From positions 145,251 to 209,250 of the forward strand of contig NZ_VAUA01000006.1 of the NCBI RefSeq assembly GCF_005771405.1: DNA of 64,000 nucleotides. Reading direction: 5' to 3'. The DNA is from Parasedimentitalea maritima. GTDB lineage: Bacteria; Pseudomonadota; Alphaproteobacteria; Rhodobacterales; Rhodobacteraceae. The notes under the pieces were generated by a model. It was not told where the DNA came from. It was given only the letters and a program-made list of their open reading frames with translations, and did no database searches. Position numbers and translations under genes: made by a program. Shown piece by piece: positions 7,218 to 15,161 of this stretch; the stretch's first letter is position 1, and every line of letters begins with the position of its first letter.

Positions 7218-8510
7218 ATGGCCGAGATCGACCAGAAAACTGACGCTCACAGTGTCACTACCGAAGAAACCGGAATTGCCCGCAGTGAAGACGCTGGCCA
7301 GGTACAAAGCCCAAGCCGCCGTGGCTTTCTGACACGCACCGGCCTTGCAACTGTTGCTGCCATGGTCGGAACATCCATTCCATTCAGTAAAAACCTGCCT
7401 ATCGGTTTTGTTCCTGCTGCCATGGCTGGTGAAAATGTGCTGGCGGGCAAAGATGGCCTGACGTTGTTGAATGACCGTCCGGTGAATGCTGAAACGCCAC
7501 CGCACCTGCTGGATGATGCGATTACGCCCACCAACCGTCACTTTGTCCGTAACAACGGTATTCCGCCCGAGGAAATGGACGCAGGATCCTGGACCCTGAC
7601 CATCGACGGTTTCGTAGATAAGCCAATGACTCTGACCATTGCGGACCTGAAAGAAAAGTTTGAGGTCGTCACCAAGGCGCTGACACTGGAATGTGGCGGC
7701 AACGGTCGTTCGGCATTTGATCCGCCGGCAAAAGGCAACCAGTGGACCCTAGGCGCGATTGCCTGTTCTGAGTGGACCGGTGTGCGTCTGAAGGACGTTC
7801 TGGAGGCCGCTGGCGTACAGTCCAACGTTGTTTACACTGCGCATTACAGTGCAGACAGCCATTTGTCGGGTGATCCGGCCAAGCTGCCAATCTCACGCGG
7901 CATGCCAATCGCCAAAGCAATGACAGACGAAATTCTGATCGCGTTCGAAATGAACGGTGCGGAGCTGCACCCTCTGAACGGTGCGCCATTGCGTCTGGTT
8001 GTTCCGGGCTGGCCTGCCTCGACGGCTCAGAAATGGCTGAACCGGATCGAGCTGCGTGACGTTGTGCATGACGGGCCAAAAATGACCGGCAAAGCCTACC
8101 GGGTGCCAAACCGTCCGGTTGCACCGGGTGAAAAGGTTGCTAAGGAAGACTTTGTGATCATCGAGCGGATGCCGGTGAAATCGCTGGTGACCTTTCCGGC
8201 CAATGGCGCCGAAGTTGGCATGGAAACCGAAGTTCGTGGCCACGCGTGGTCGGGTGATCGTACGGTTGAAAAATTGGAAATCTCCACCGATTTTGGCACG
8301 ACATGGCAAACAGCCGAGTTGGACGCGCCTGTGAACTCGGGCGCTTGGCACAACTGGCGTGCAAACGTCAAATTTAATCAGGCCGGTTACTACGAAGTCT
8401 GGGCGCGTGCCACAGACAGCAATGGTGACGCACAGCCGTTTGCCATCAACTGGAACCCCAAAGGGTACCTGAACAACACCATGCACCGGGTCGGTCTGCG
8501 CGTCAGCTAA
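7218..8510 (+). CDS. sorA: Sulfite dehydrogenase, molybdenum subunit (SorA/SoxC type)
   Basis: 430 residues of the sulfite oxidase family. A Tat signal (SRRGFL, twin Arg at 34-35) shows folded export with the molybdopterin cofactor to the periplasm. The Mo-coordinating Cys is in LECGGNGR (Cys159). The Mo-cofactor domain (about 85-305) is followed by the Ig-like dimerisation domain (about 320-430, ending in NTMHRVGLRV). It oxidises sulfite to sulfate and passes electrons to the cytochrome encoded next. The strong site GGGAGGAAAGA precedes the ATG. SoxC of the Sox thiosulfate system is closely related, but no other sox gene is in the window, so a stand-alone sulfite dehydrogenase is preferred. 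Confidence 0.88.
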   Translation: MAEIDQKTDAHSVTTEETGIARSEDAGQVQSPSRRGFLTRTGLATVAAMVGTSIPFSKNLPIGFVPAAMAGENVLAGKDGLTLLNDRPVNAETPPHLLDDAITPTNRHFVRNNGIPPEEMDAGSWTLTIDGFVDKPMTLTIADLKEKFEVVTKALTLECGGNGRSAFDPPAKGNQWTLGAIACSEWTGVRLKDVLEAAGVQSNVVYTAHYSADSHLSGDPAKLPISRGMPIAKAMTDEILIAFEMNGAELHPLNGAPLRLVVPGWPASTAQKWLNRIELRDVVHDGPKMTGKAYRVPNRPVAPGEKVAKEDFVIIERMPVKSLVTFPANGAEVGMETEVRGHAWSGDRTVEKLEISTDFGTTWQTAELDAPVNSGAWHNWRANVKFNQAGYYEVWARATDSNGDAQPFAINWNPKGYLNNTMHRVGLRVS

Positions 8511-8521
8511 CCCAGTGAACA

Positions 8522-8545
8522 GGGGCGGTGCGGTTGTGCCGCCCC
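8522..8545 (+). other. Hairpin between sorA and the cytochrome gene
   Basis: GGGGCGG (8522-8528) pairs with CCGCCCC (8539-8545) around a 10-base loop, directly after the sorA stop, with no T-run. It probably sets relative transcript stability of the two genes rather than ending transcription. Confidence 0.4.
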
Positions 8546-8590
8546 ATTACGATGACCTTTATCCAATCTCTTAAATACCTGGAGACATAC

Positions 8591-9301
8591 ATGCGTTTGT
8601 CCAAACTTGGCGGGTTTGCCCTGTCCACCGTTCTGTTGATCCCGACTCTCACCGTCGCAGAGTCTGCTATTGACCTGTTGTCGACTGCTGATCTGGCCAA
8701 GGGTGAAAAAGCATTCAAGAAATGTAAGGCCTGCCACACAGTGGACGAAGGCGGCAAAAAGAAAACCGGGCCGAACCTGTTTGGGATCGTTGGCGCACCA
8801 GTGGCCGCGGCTGATGGCTTTAACTACTCCAAGGCGATGGTTGGCTATGCTGGCGAATGGACAGTCGAGAGACTGGACGCGTTTCTGACCAAACCCAAGG
8901 CCGAGATCAATGGCACCAAAATGAGCTTTTCTGGCCTGAAGAAGGCCAAAGACCGCGCCAACCTGATTGCCTATCTGAACAGCCAATCCAGCTCGCCACT
9001 TACGTTCGGCGCAGCTGAGGCCGCTGATGCTGGCGAAACAGCTGAAGAAGAGCACGAATTCGGCATCTTGTTCGATGCTCCGGGTGTTGAAGAGACTTTT
9101 TACGCTTGTTCAGCCTGTCATTCGGAAATGATCGTTGCCCAACAGGGGCTGACACGCGATGGCTGGGAAGAGCTGTTCGAATGGATGGTCGAAGATCAGG
9201 GGGCTGCGGAAATCGATGAACCGGATCGCACGATCATTCTGGATTACCTGACCGCGCACTACGGAGAAGACCGCCCCAATTTTCCGGGCAAAACCAACTG
9301 A
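8591..9301 (+). CDS. Diheme cytochrome c, electron acceptor of the sulfite dehydrogenase
   Basis: 236 residues from ATG 8591, set by GGAGA seven bases upstream (the frame is open 63 bases further back). A Sec signal ends near residue 23 (TVAES). Domain one is a class I cytochrome c with heme motif CKACH (Cys45, Cys48, His49) and the Met ligand in GTKMSFSGL (Met111). After an acidic Ala/Glu linker (about 140-158) comes a second heme site CSACH (Cys173, Cys176, His177) in a shorter domain. It is periplasmic and co-transcribed with sorA, so it should receive electrons from sulfite oxidation, as SorB or SoxD do. The diheme length is between monoheme SorB and the longer SoxD. Confidence 0.85.
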   Translation: MRLSKLGGFALSTVLLIPTLTVAESAIDLLSTADLAKGEKAFKKCKACHTVDEGGKKKTGPNLFGIVGAPVAAADGFNYSKAMVGYAGEWTVERLDAFLTKPKAEINGTKMSFSGLKKAKDRANLIAYLNSQSSSPLTFGAAEAADAGETAEEEHEFGILFDAPGVEETFYACSACHSEMIVAQQGLTRDGWEELFEWMVEDQGAAEIDEPDRTIILDYLTAHYGEDRPNFPGKTN

Positions 9302-9386
9302 ATTTCACCGCAGGCGGTCCAGCTCCTGATTTTGAATGTTACTCTTCAAGCTCCTCATATGCGTTGGGTTTGAAGGGTGTTTTTTG

Positions 9387-10103
9387 TTAGGCCTTTTGGC
9401 ACGGGGTTGCAGCATCAGTTGCCATTTTCATGGCCAGTACTGTGGCAGGCTGGAAATTTGAGCGGGTTGCCTGTTGGACGAAGTCGGAAACAGCATCGAA
9501 CCGGCGTTGATCCATTCCGGTTGCAAGTATCGTGTAGCTTCCTGAAACAGTGCTCCATTGGCTGACCCAAGCGCTGTTGGGTGTTGGAAGGTCAGACCCA
9601 AGCGGTCCCGACAAGATGGTTAGACGGCAATTGTTGCGGCCAGAATAATGCGCAACGATCTGGTCTTTGGGCAACTGTCGCTGCTCAACCAGGTACAGAT
9701 TAGCCAACTCAAGATCCGGAATGCCCGTTTGGTCGTCATAGCCCACCTGCGTCGGCAAGTTGTTGAGCTCATAAGCCTTCAACAGAAATGATTGGTGCCA
9801 TTCCATTGGTGTCTTCTCCCCGGCGGGCCTAAACAGAAATGTCCCTGCCAGAATGAACACCACAGCAATCGAAGCGCATAACGCCATTGGACGCCAGTTT
9901 GTGTTCGCAGGCGCCAGAACAGTTGGCTGCTCTGGTTTTAGCCCCGCCAACGCGCCAGACACCATACGGATTTCTTCCAGCATCTTCTGCAAGGCAGGTT
10001 CCTGCGGCAGCCGCGCCTCTATTTCAGTGCGCTGCGCTGACGTTACCTCGCCATCGCTATAGGCGCTCATCAGATCCCAGTCACGGTCCATAGCGTCACT
10101 CAT
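9387..10103 (-). CDS. Anti-sigma factor, membrane-anchored
   Basis: 238 residues. The N-terminal cytoplasmic part (MDRDWDLMSAYSDGEV...) is a short helical anti-sigma domain without the HxxxCxxC zinc motif, so it is not a ZAS-type redox sensor. One membrane helix spans about residues 72-91. A periplasmic C-terminal domain of some 145 residues follows, with two Cys (one in NNCRLTIL, one near the end) that could sense a reactive compound. It overlaps the sigma gene by 4 bp (ATGA), the standard arrangement of an ECF sigma with its own inhibitor. The tail-to-tail position to the sulfite dehydrogenase operon suggests it reports on periplasmic sulfite. Confidence 0.8.
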   Translation of the reverse strand: MSDAMDRDWDLMSAYSDGEVTSAQRTEIEARLPQEPALQKMLEEIRMVSGALAGLKPEQPTVLAPANTNWRPMALCASIAVVFILAGTFLFRPAGEKTPMEWHQSFLLKAYELNNLPTQVGYDDQTGIPDLELANLYLVEQRQLPKDQIVAHYSGRNNCRLTILSGPLGSDLPTPNSAWVSQWSTVSGSYTILATGMDQRRFDAVSDFVQQATRSNFQPATVLAMKMATDAATPCQKA

Positions 10104-10603
10104 GCTTGTCGGTCCTTTTCGCTACTTGTGCCATCACTACTCATCGCAATGACCAATGCGCGCCGTGCCCTGCTGACGCGGCTCATGACTGTTCCATGCG
10201 GCACATCCATAACTTCAGCTGCCTCTGAATATTTCAGTCCCATTACATCCACCAGAAACAGCACCTCGCGCATCGGTGCCGCGAGTTTTTGGAACGTCAT
10301 GCGAACCAGTACGTCGTTGGCATGGTCGGTGCTTTGCGCAAGATCAACTAATAAACGGCTCTGAGAACGCGAATATTCCATACGCACCCGTTTTTTCCGC
10401 AAGCCGTCCAGATTTAAGTTGCGGATAACGCGGAACATCCAGGGTCGTAGATCTTCCAATTTTGCCGGATAGGAATTCGCGCGAAGTGTTCGTTCAACGG
10501 CATCCTGCACAAGATCTTCAGCTTCATCTCGGTTGGTTGCAACGGCCAGTGCATAGGCGCGCAGTTCCGGAAGAAGAATTTCGATGTGGGACAAGGAGAT
10601 CAT
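10100..10603 (-). CDS. ECF-type RNA polymerase sigma factor
   Basis: 167 residues with only regions sigma2 and sigma4. Region 2 has EAEDLVQDAVERTLR and PWMFRVIRNLNLDGLRKKR (about 27-72). Region 4 has LRE-type MREVLFLVDVMGLKYSEAAEVMDVPHGTVMSRVSRARRAL (about 110-152). It is translated ahead of its membrane-bound anti-sigma factor. In Sinorhizobium meliloti, ECF sigma factors RpoE1 and RpoE4 respond to sulfite and control sulfite-oxidising genes. The neighbourhood here suggests the same logic. A GGAA...CGTT-like promoter precedes sorA. Confidence 0.9.
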   Translation of the reverse strand: MISLSHIEILLPELRAYALAVATNRDEAEDLVQDAVERTLRANSYPAKLEDLRPWMFRVIRNLNLDGLRKKRVRMEYSRSQSRLLVDLAQSTDHANDVLVRMTFQKLAAPMREVLFLVDVMGLKYSEAAEVMDVPHGTVMSRVSRARRALVIAMSSDGTSSEKDRQA

Positions 10604-10822
10604 TTCTTTTTATCAGCTCAGCGGTAGGTTCAGTCAAACAGCGCGTGATGATCTACCACTTTGCACAACAAACAGGTGGTTTTGTAACGTGAAACAGCTG
10701 CTAAGTCACCTTTGTTTAGCTGGATCTCTGGATGTCTCAGGCAAGGTTTTTTCTAAACGTAATCAACGCCCGCGTTGCGCCTATTTTGTCAGGATCGGGG
10801 GCAGTCCAATGGAAACGTCAAG

Positions 10823-11623
10823 CTAACAGCCATAAATGTTTGCCCCAAACATTTCTTGGTCCCTTAGATAGGGGAGCCGATTTTGAGCATCAGCAACTTT
10901 GTCTAACTGCAATTGGCCGTAGATAATCTCGGGCTGATCCCCTGCGCGTGCAAGTTCCCGACCATCTGGAGTGGCGATAAAGCTCTGTCCCAGGAATGTC
11001 ATACCATTTTCATCCCCAGCACTGTTGGCATATGCAAGGTAGATCCCATTTTCGTAGGCACGGGTTGGGATCATTTGTTGGGCTACCCATCCCCATTGTG
11101 CGCCAAGGGCCGTTGGCACCAAAATGAGTTTTGCCCCCAAATAGGCCACATGTCGCGCTGTTTCGGGGAACTCGGCGTCATAGCAGATTAGCGTGGCTAT
11201 TTGCACACCGCGGTAAGTGAACAAAGTGCAGCCCTGACCCGGTGTGAAGTGACTACGTTCAAAACCGGGAGGAAAGACCAGCTTGCGATGCCCGCCTAGT
11301 CGCGAACCATCCGGCCCAAAGCATTGCGCTGCGTTGTAAACCAAGTCACCTTTGCGCTCAGGAAAGCCATAATGGATGGCGATTTCATGTGCCGCGGCCA
11401 GAGCTGCAATAGCCTGAGCAATGGGCCCATCAGAAGGTTCCGCGAGGGCGAGAATCTGATCGCCACGATTATAACCTGTGGCAAAAAGCTCTGGAAGGAC
11501 CAGAAGATCAGCACCCTTTGCGGCAAGAGTCGGTAAGGCCGTCCCAAGCCACCTTAGCCGCTTTTGTGTAGTAGGTAGATCAGCAGGAGATTGCCCGACG
11601 GCCAGGTGGAATGTGCGCCCCAT
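10823..11623 (-). CDS. Carbon-nitrogen hydrolase (nitrilase superfamily)
   Basis: 266 residues with the complete Glu-Lys-Cys triad: Glu45 in LPELFATG, Lys114 in GHRKLVF, Cys147 in LICYDAEFPE. The length and sequence fit small amidases of the aliphatic or stereoselective (RamA-like) branch rather than true nitrilases. It is cytoplasmic and hydrolyses a carbon-nitrogen bond, probably of an amide. It follows the M24 hydrolase by 2 bp, so both act in one short operon opposite the GntR regulator at 12924. A pathway that opens a peptide-like or amide compound in two steps is likely. The substrate is unknown. Confidence 0.85.
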   Translation of the reverse strand: MGRTFHLAVGQSPADLPTTQKRLRWLGTALPTLAAKGADLLVLPELFATGYNRGDQILALAEPSDGPIAQAIAALAAAHEIAIHYGFPERKGDLVYNAAQCFGPDGSRLGGHRKLVFPPGFERSHFTPGQGCTLFTYRGVQIATLICYDAEFPETARHVAYLGAKLILVPTALGAQWGWVAQQMIPTRAYENGIYLAYANSAGDENGMTFLGQSFIATPDGRELARAGDQPEIIYGQLQLDKVADAQNRLPYLRDQEMFGANIYGC

Positions 11624-11625
11624 CT

Positions 11626-12783
11626 TCAGCCGTCCGTAACCAGCAGAGTGCGCGGGTAGTCGGTAAGGTAGTCAAACCCGGTTTCCGTCACCACAACAGA
11701 GTCACCGATGCGCCCTGCAGTGACCCCGTCGATGGAGATCCCTCCATCCACAGCAAAGGTCATCCCTGGCTGCAGGACTGTGGTATCGCCGGTTTTTAGC
11801 TCTGGCGCCTCAAGATAGGCTACTCCGATGGATCTCCCAGTGCGATACCCCGTTTCATAGCCACGTTCAGCATAGATGTCGTTGGCAGCAGCAGCGACTT
11901 CTTGCGCCTCAACGCCGGGACGGATGGTTGCAATGGCGGCTTGTTGGGCATCAATGGCGGCCTCTTGCACTCGTGCGGCGGCATCTTCCACCTCGCCAAT
12001 ATGGAACATCCGATCAAACCCTAATTTGTATTGTTTGAATTGTGCCAAGTTGCAAAAGCAGAAATACACCGGATCGGCGCGTTGATACCGACGAACCGAT
12101 GCGCGACGATGTACCATGGACGTGTCCTTGCCGCTTTGCATGATCTGTAGGTTATGGATCATCGGCGAAATGAAGCGTTCCCATCCTTTATCGGTCAAGA
12201 AAGTTGCCGCTTTGCGAGAACCCGCTTCGATCACCGCCAGCGCGCTTTCATATTCCTGTGCGCCCGCCTGTACGCTGAGATGTGCTGCGGCCATCATTGC
12301 TCCGGCAATCTGACCAGCCTCCTTCATCACCTGGATTTCGAACGGAGACTTGATCATCCGCATAGCACCCAGAATGGGTGAAATATCTTCGATCGGGACG
12401 CCCGGATAGGTCTCGTCTAGATGATTGCGCACGATGGCAGGAATACTGTGTCGTTCGACCCAGATCTCATCTGGCTTGTTGCCCAAAACTTCGGCTAGCG
12501 CCCGCCCCCATGTGCGCTGGCCACTATCTTCCCATGTCCGCACATCCTCGACCCATGTCATGGCACCGACCATTTCGCTTTCCATCAGCGGAGTGATAAC
12601 AACGGGGGCTTCTTTGGCATCTATTACCAACATGGACGGACGGCCAAATTCGATGCCTAGATATCCCCAGAATCCAGCCAGATAAGCAATTGAGCTTTCG
12701 TCGGTAAACACGGCGCGTTGAATACCCAAATCCAACATGCGGGCCTGAAGAGTGACAGTGCGGGTTCTGGCTTCATCGAGCAT
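11626..12783 (-). CDS. M24 family (Xaa-Pro peptidase / creatinase-like) hydrolase
   Basis: 385 residues with an N-terminal creatinase-type domain (about 1-140) and a C-terminal pita-bread domain (about 150-380). In the metal-ligand positions the sequence is altered. Where aminopeptidases have Asp pairs, this protein reads VYFCFCNLAQFKQYKLGFDRMF, which resembles creatinase and related metal-independent amidinohydrolases. The late motifs (GYRTGRSIG, GDTTVLQPGMTFAVDGG, GRIGDSVVVTETG) are conserved. It therefore probably hydrolyses a small guanidino, amide or cyclic compound rather than peptides. It is first gene of an operon with the nitrilase. The divergent GntR gene is 140 bp away. Confidence 0.8.
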   Translation of the reverse strand: MLDEARTRTVTLQARMLDLGIQRAVFTDESSIAYLAGFWGYLGIEFGRPSMLVIDAKEAPVVITPLMESEMVGAMTWVEDVRTWEDSGQRTWGRALAEVLGNKPDEIWVERHSIPAIVRNHLDETYPGVPIEDISPILGAMRMIKSPFEIQVMKEAGQIAGAMMAAAHLSVQAGAQEYESALAVIEAGSRKAATFLTDKGWERFISPMIHNLQIMQSGKDTSMVHRRASVRRYQRADPVYFCFCNLAQFKQYKLGFDRMFHIGEVEDAAARVQEAAIDAQQAAIATIRPGVEAQEVAAAANDIYAERGYETGYRTGRSIGVAYLEAPELKTGDTTVLQPGMTFAVDGGISIDGVTAGRIGDSVVVTETGFDYLTDYPRTLLVTDG

Positions 12784-12923
12784 AGCAGGAATCCTGTGAT
12801 GGTGATGTAACGCTTGTCATAAATGCGTAAGCTGCATGCAGCTAGCGAGTCAATAGCATCACAAACGCCGATATTGTGCGAAAGCGTCATATGGTGTATG
12901 CAGGTCGAGCCAGGGAGAGACAT

Positions 12924-13610
12924 ATGAGCTTCGCCAAACGCGACGACGAAAAAGAACCGAAAAGTACGGTGGAGACCATCCAGACCGAGATATTACAGCG
13001 CATCTGTTTTCTGGATTATCAGCCCGGGTATCAATTGAAAGAAGCGGAACTGGCGGCCGAGTTTTGTGTTAGCCGCACACCTGTGCGAGATGCGATCAGC
13101 CGGATCAACCATCTCGGGCTAGTCGAAACGCGAAATGGTGTCGGTACGGTGGTGGTGGCGCTCTCTGCAGCACAGATACGCCATGTCTATGATATGCGAC
13201 TGGAACTGGCCAAGTTGATTGGCACAGAGTCTCCGCGAGAAATTACCCGAAATGACTGCGAACGTGGGCAAGATTTGCTCAATGCGGCCCACGCATTGCT
13301 TCTTGATTTTGACCCTCGACGCTATGTTGAAATTAATCACCATTTGCATGGCCTAATCGCTGACTTGATCGGCAACAGTGTGCTGCAATCGTTCTGGTGG
13401 CAGACATATTATCAAGCAGCAAGTACGTGGTATCAGGTAAGTCTTCAGATGGGTGCTGAGGTGGCACAGGCGCTGGTGGCGGAATTAGAGGATATCAACA
13501 GGGCGTTGGAGCATGGTGATATCACCGCCATTGGTTTTATCCAACGCACCCATATCGGATACGGCTACCAGCGGATTAATCTCCACTTGCTTTCACCCGA
13601 GGCAAAGTAG
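12924..13610 (+). CDS. GntR family regulator, FadR/FCD subgroup
   Basis: 228 residues from ATG 12924, chosen for GGGAGAG five bases upstream. An earlier GTG in frame at 12876 lacks such a site. The winged HTH (about 15-75, with ELAAEFCVSRTPVRDAISRINHLGLVETRNGVGT) is followed by an all-helical FCD ligand domain (about 85-220, with a DxxRY...NHHLHG metal-type region). It sits between the divergent M24/nitrilase operon and the Ugp-type transporter operon and could control either or both. Such regulators usually bind an organic acid metabolite and lose DNA affinity. Confidence 0.85.
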   Translation: MSFAKRDDEKEPKSTVETIQTEILQRICFLDYQPGYQLKEAELAAEFCVSRTPVRDAISRINHLGLVETRNGVGTVVVALSAAQIRHVYDMRLELAKLIGTESPREITRNDCERGQDLLNAAHALLLDFDPRRYVEINHHLHGLIADLIGNSVLQSFWWQTYYQAASTWYQVSLQMGAEVAQALVAELEDINRALEHGDITAIGFIQRTHIGYGYQRINLHLLSPEAK

Positions 13611-13830
13611 CTAGGATATGTGAATTGAACTCACCACGGTAGGGGTAGCCGTATACGTTGTAACGTGACCGAATGGTTATGCCGCGCGGTATCTATGTTT
13701 CGCATCGCACATAGTTTTTGCGAAATTTTTGTGAACTCAGCGGCGCGTGATGCGTTCGTTACATAGACCATCCATTCAGATGAAGTCTCAATTCAGACGC
13801 ACTCGCATCTTACTCCGAATGGAATACATA

Positions 13831-15105
13831 ATGTTCTACAAAGTATCGGCCACGGCTTTGGCTTTGAGTTTGTCAGGTCTAGCTGCTGAGGCCAAAGTGA
13901 CCATCACTTGCTTGACAAATGCAGGCCATCTGACCCGCCAGCACGAGCCGCTGATGAAAGAATTTAACGCAATGCAGGACGAGATCGAAGTCGTCTATGC
14001 AGCGCCTGCCAAAAACTACGGCGACACACATTTGCGTCTGTTCCGTGGCTCGGCGACCAACACCCTGCCCGATTGCGCATTTGAGGCGTACAATCAGTTA
14101 CCGTCCCTGGCACGGGCCCTGGCCGAACGTGGTCAAATCGTCAACCTGGATGAGATGATGGCTGCCGAAGGCAGCGATTTCAAAGACGGAAACTACACAG
14201 ATCAGATGCTGAACCTTGGCCGCGTGGACGGCGTTCAGTATGGTATGCCGTTCAATGCTTCGGTGATCCAGTGGTACTATAACGCTGATCTGTTCCGTCA
14301 AGCCGGACTAGACCCCGACAAATTCCCAACCGACTGGGATGGCTTCTTTGACGCAACACAGAAAATCGACGCATTGGGTGACGACATCGATCCGATGTTC
14401 ATGTGGTTGATCAACGGCGACGATTGGGGCTTTCAGACGCTGATCCTGCAACAGGGTGGCCAAATGATGTCTGACGATGGCCAGTCCATCGCGTTCAGCG
14501 AAAACGACTATCACATCGAAGCTATGAAGATGGCCCGCCGTTTGGTGGTTGAAGGTGGTGCACGTACTGATCAGGACCGGGCAACTCAATTCACCGCCTT
14601 TACCGAAGGCCGTATGGGCATGTGGGGGCTGTCCCCTGCTGGCGCACGTAGCGCAGCAGAGCGGGTTGGCGATGCATTTGAGCTGCGATCAGCACCGTTT
14701 ACTGTCTGGAATGATGCCGACGGCAAGCTGCCGACTGGCGGGAACGCGGCCATCATAACCGCTTCTGACCCGGAAAAACAGGCGGCGGCTTGGGAGTACA
14801 TCAAGTTCCTGACCGGTGCCCGCGGTCAGCAGGTTACTGCAGAAATCACCGGGTATCTTCCCACTAACAAAGGGACCCTTGGCACTGATTATATGGGCGA
14901 ATTTTATGCTCAGAACCCATATTATGCGACGCCAATCAAACAGTATGACCGGGCTGGCCCCTGGTCCGGTTACCCGGGCACACAGTCTGAGAAAATTTGG
15001 CGCGATCAGGCATCCACAATCCGCGCTGTTATGGAAGGCGAGGTTACACCTGAAGAGGGTGCCGCCAAGCTTGTCGAAATCGCTGAAAAACTGATGAAGC
15101 GATAA
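13831..15105 (+). CDS. Ugp-type ABC transporter solute-binding protein
   Basis: 424 residues from ATG 13831, giving a clean signal peptide (MFYKVSATALALSLSGLAAEA) cut before KVTITC. Upstream in-frame codons would add an uncharacteristic basic stretch. The family-1 binding-protein fold is evident (VVYAAPAKNYGDTHLRLF, NADLFRQAGLDPDKFPTDWDGF, GRMGMWGLSPAG, AAWEYIKFLTG). It resembles UgpB, the glycerol-3-phosphate / glycerophosphodiester binder, more than simple-sugar binders. It is periplasmic. It leads the operon binding protein, ATPase, two permeases, phosphodiesterase. Confidence 0.85.
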   Translation: MFYKVSATALALSLSGLAAEAKVTITCLTNAGHLTRQHEPLMKEFNAMQDEIEVVYAAPAKNYGDTHLRLFRGSATNTLPDCAFEAYNQLPSLARALAERGQIVNLDEMMAAEGSDFKDGNYTDQMLNLGRVDGVQYGMPFNASVIQWYYNADLFRQAGLDPDKFPTDWDGFFDATQKIDALGDDIDPMFMWLINGDDWGFQTLILQQGGQMMSDDGQSIAFSENDYHIEAMKMARRLVVEGGARTDQDRATQFTAFTEGRMGMWGLSPAGARSAAERVGDAFELRSAPFTVWNDADGKLPTGGNAAIITASDPEKQAAAWEYIKFLTGARGQQVTAEITGYLPTNKGTLGTDYMGEFYAQNPYYATPIKQYDRAGPWSGYPGTQSEKIWRDQASTIRAVMEGEVTPEEGAAKLVEIAEKLMKR

Positions 15106-15110
15106 ATTTG

Positions 15111-15141
15111 AATGGCAGGCAGGTTCCCCCTGTCTGCCATT
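15111..15141 (+). other. Intercistronic hairpin after the binding-protein gene
   Basis: AATGGCAGGCAGG pairs with CCTGTCTGCCATT (13 bp, one G-T pair) around the loop TTCCC, between the stop at 15105 and the ATPase start at 15162. Such stems between a binding protein and the rest of an ABC operon usually protect the upstream mRNA so that the binding protein is made in excess. Confidence 0.55.
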
Positions 15142-15161
15142 CAACAAGTTCGGGTGCAAAA

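Noticed and set aside
7218-8510. SoxC of a full Sox thiosulfate-oxidising cluster
   Set aside because: No soxXYZAB genes are nearby, and the partner cytochrome is smaller than SoxD, so a stand-alone sulfite dehydrogenase is the simpler reading.
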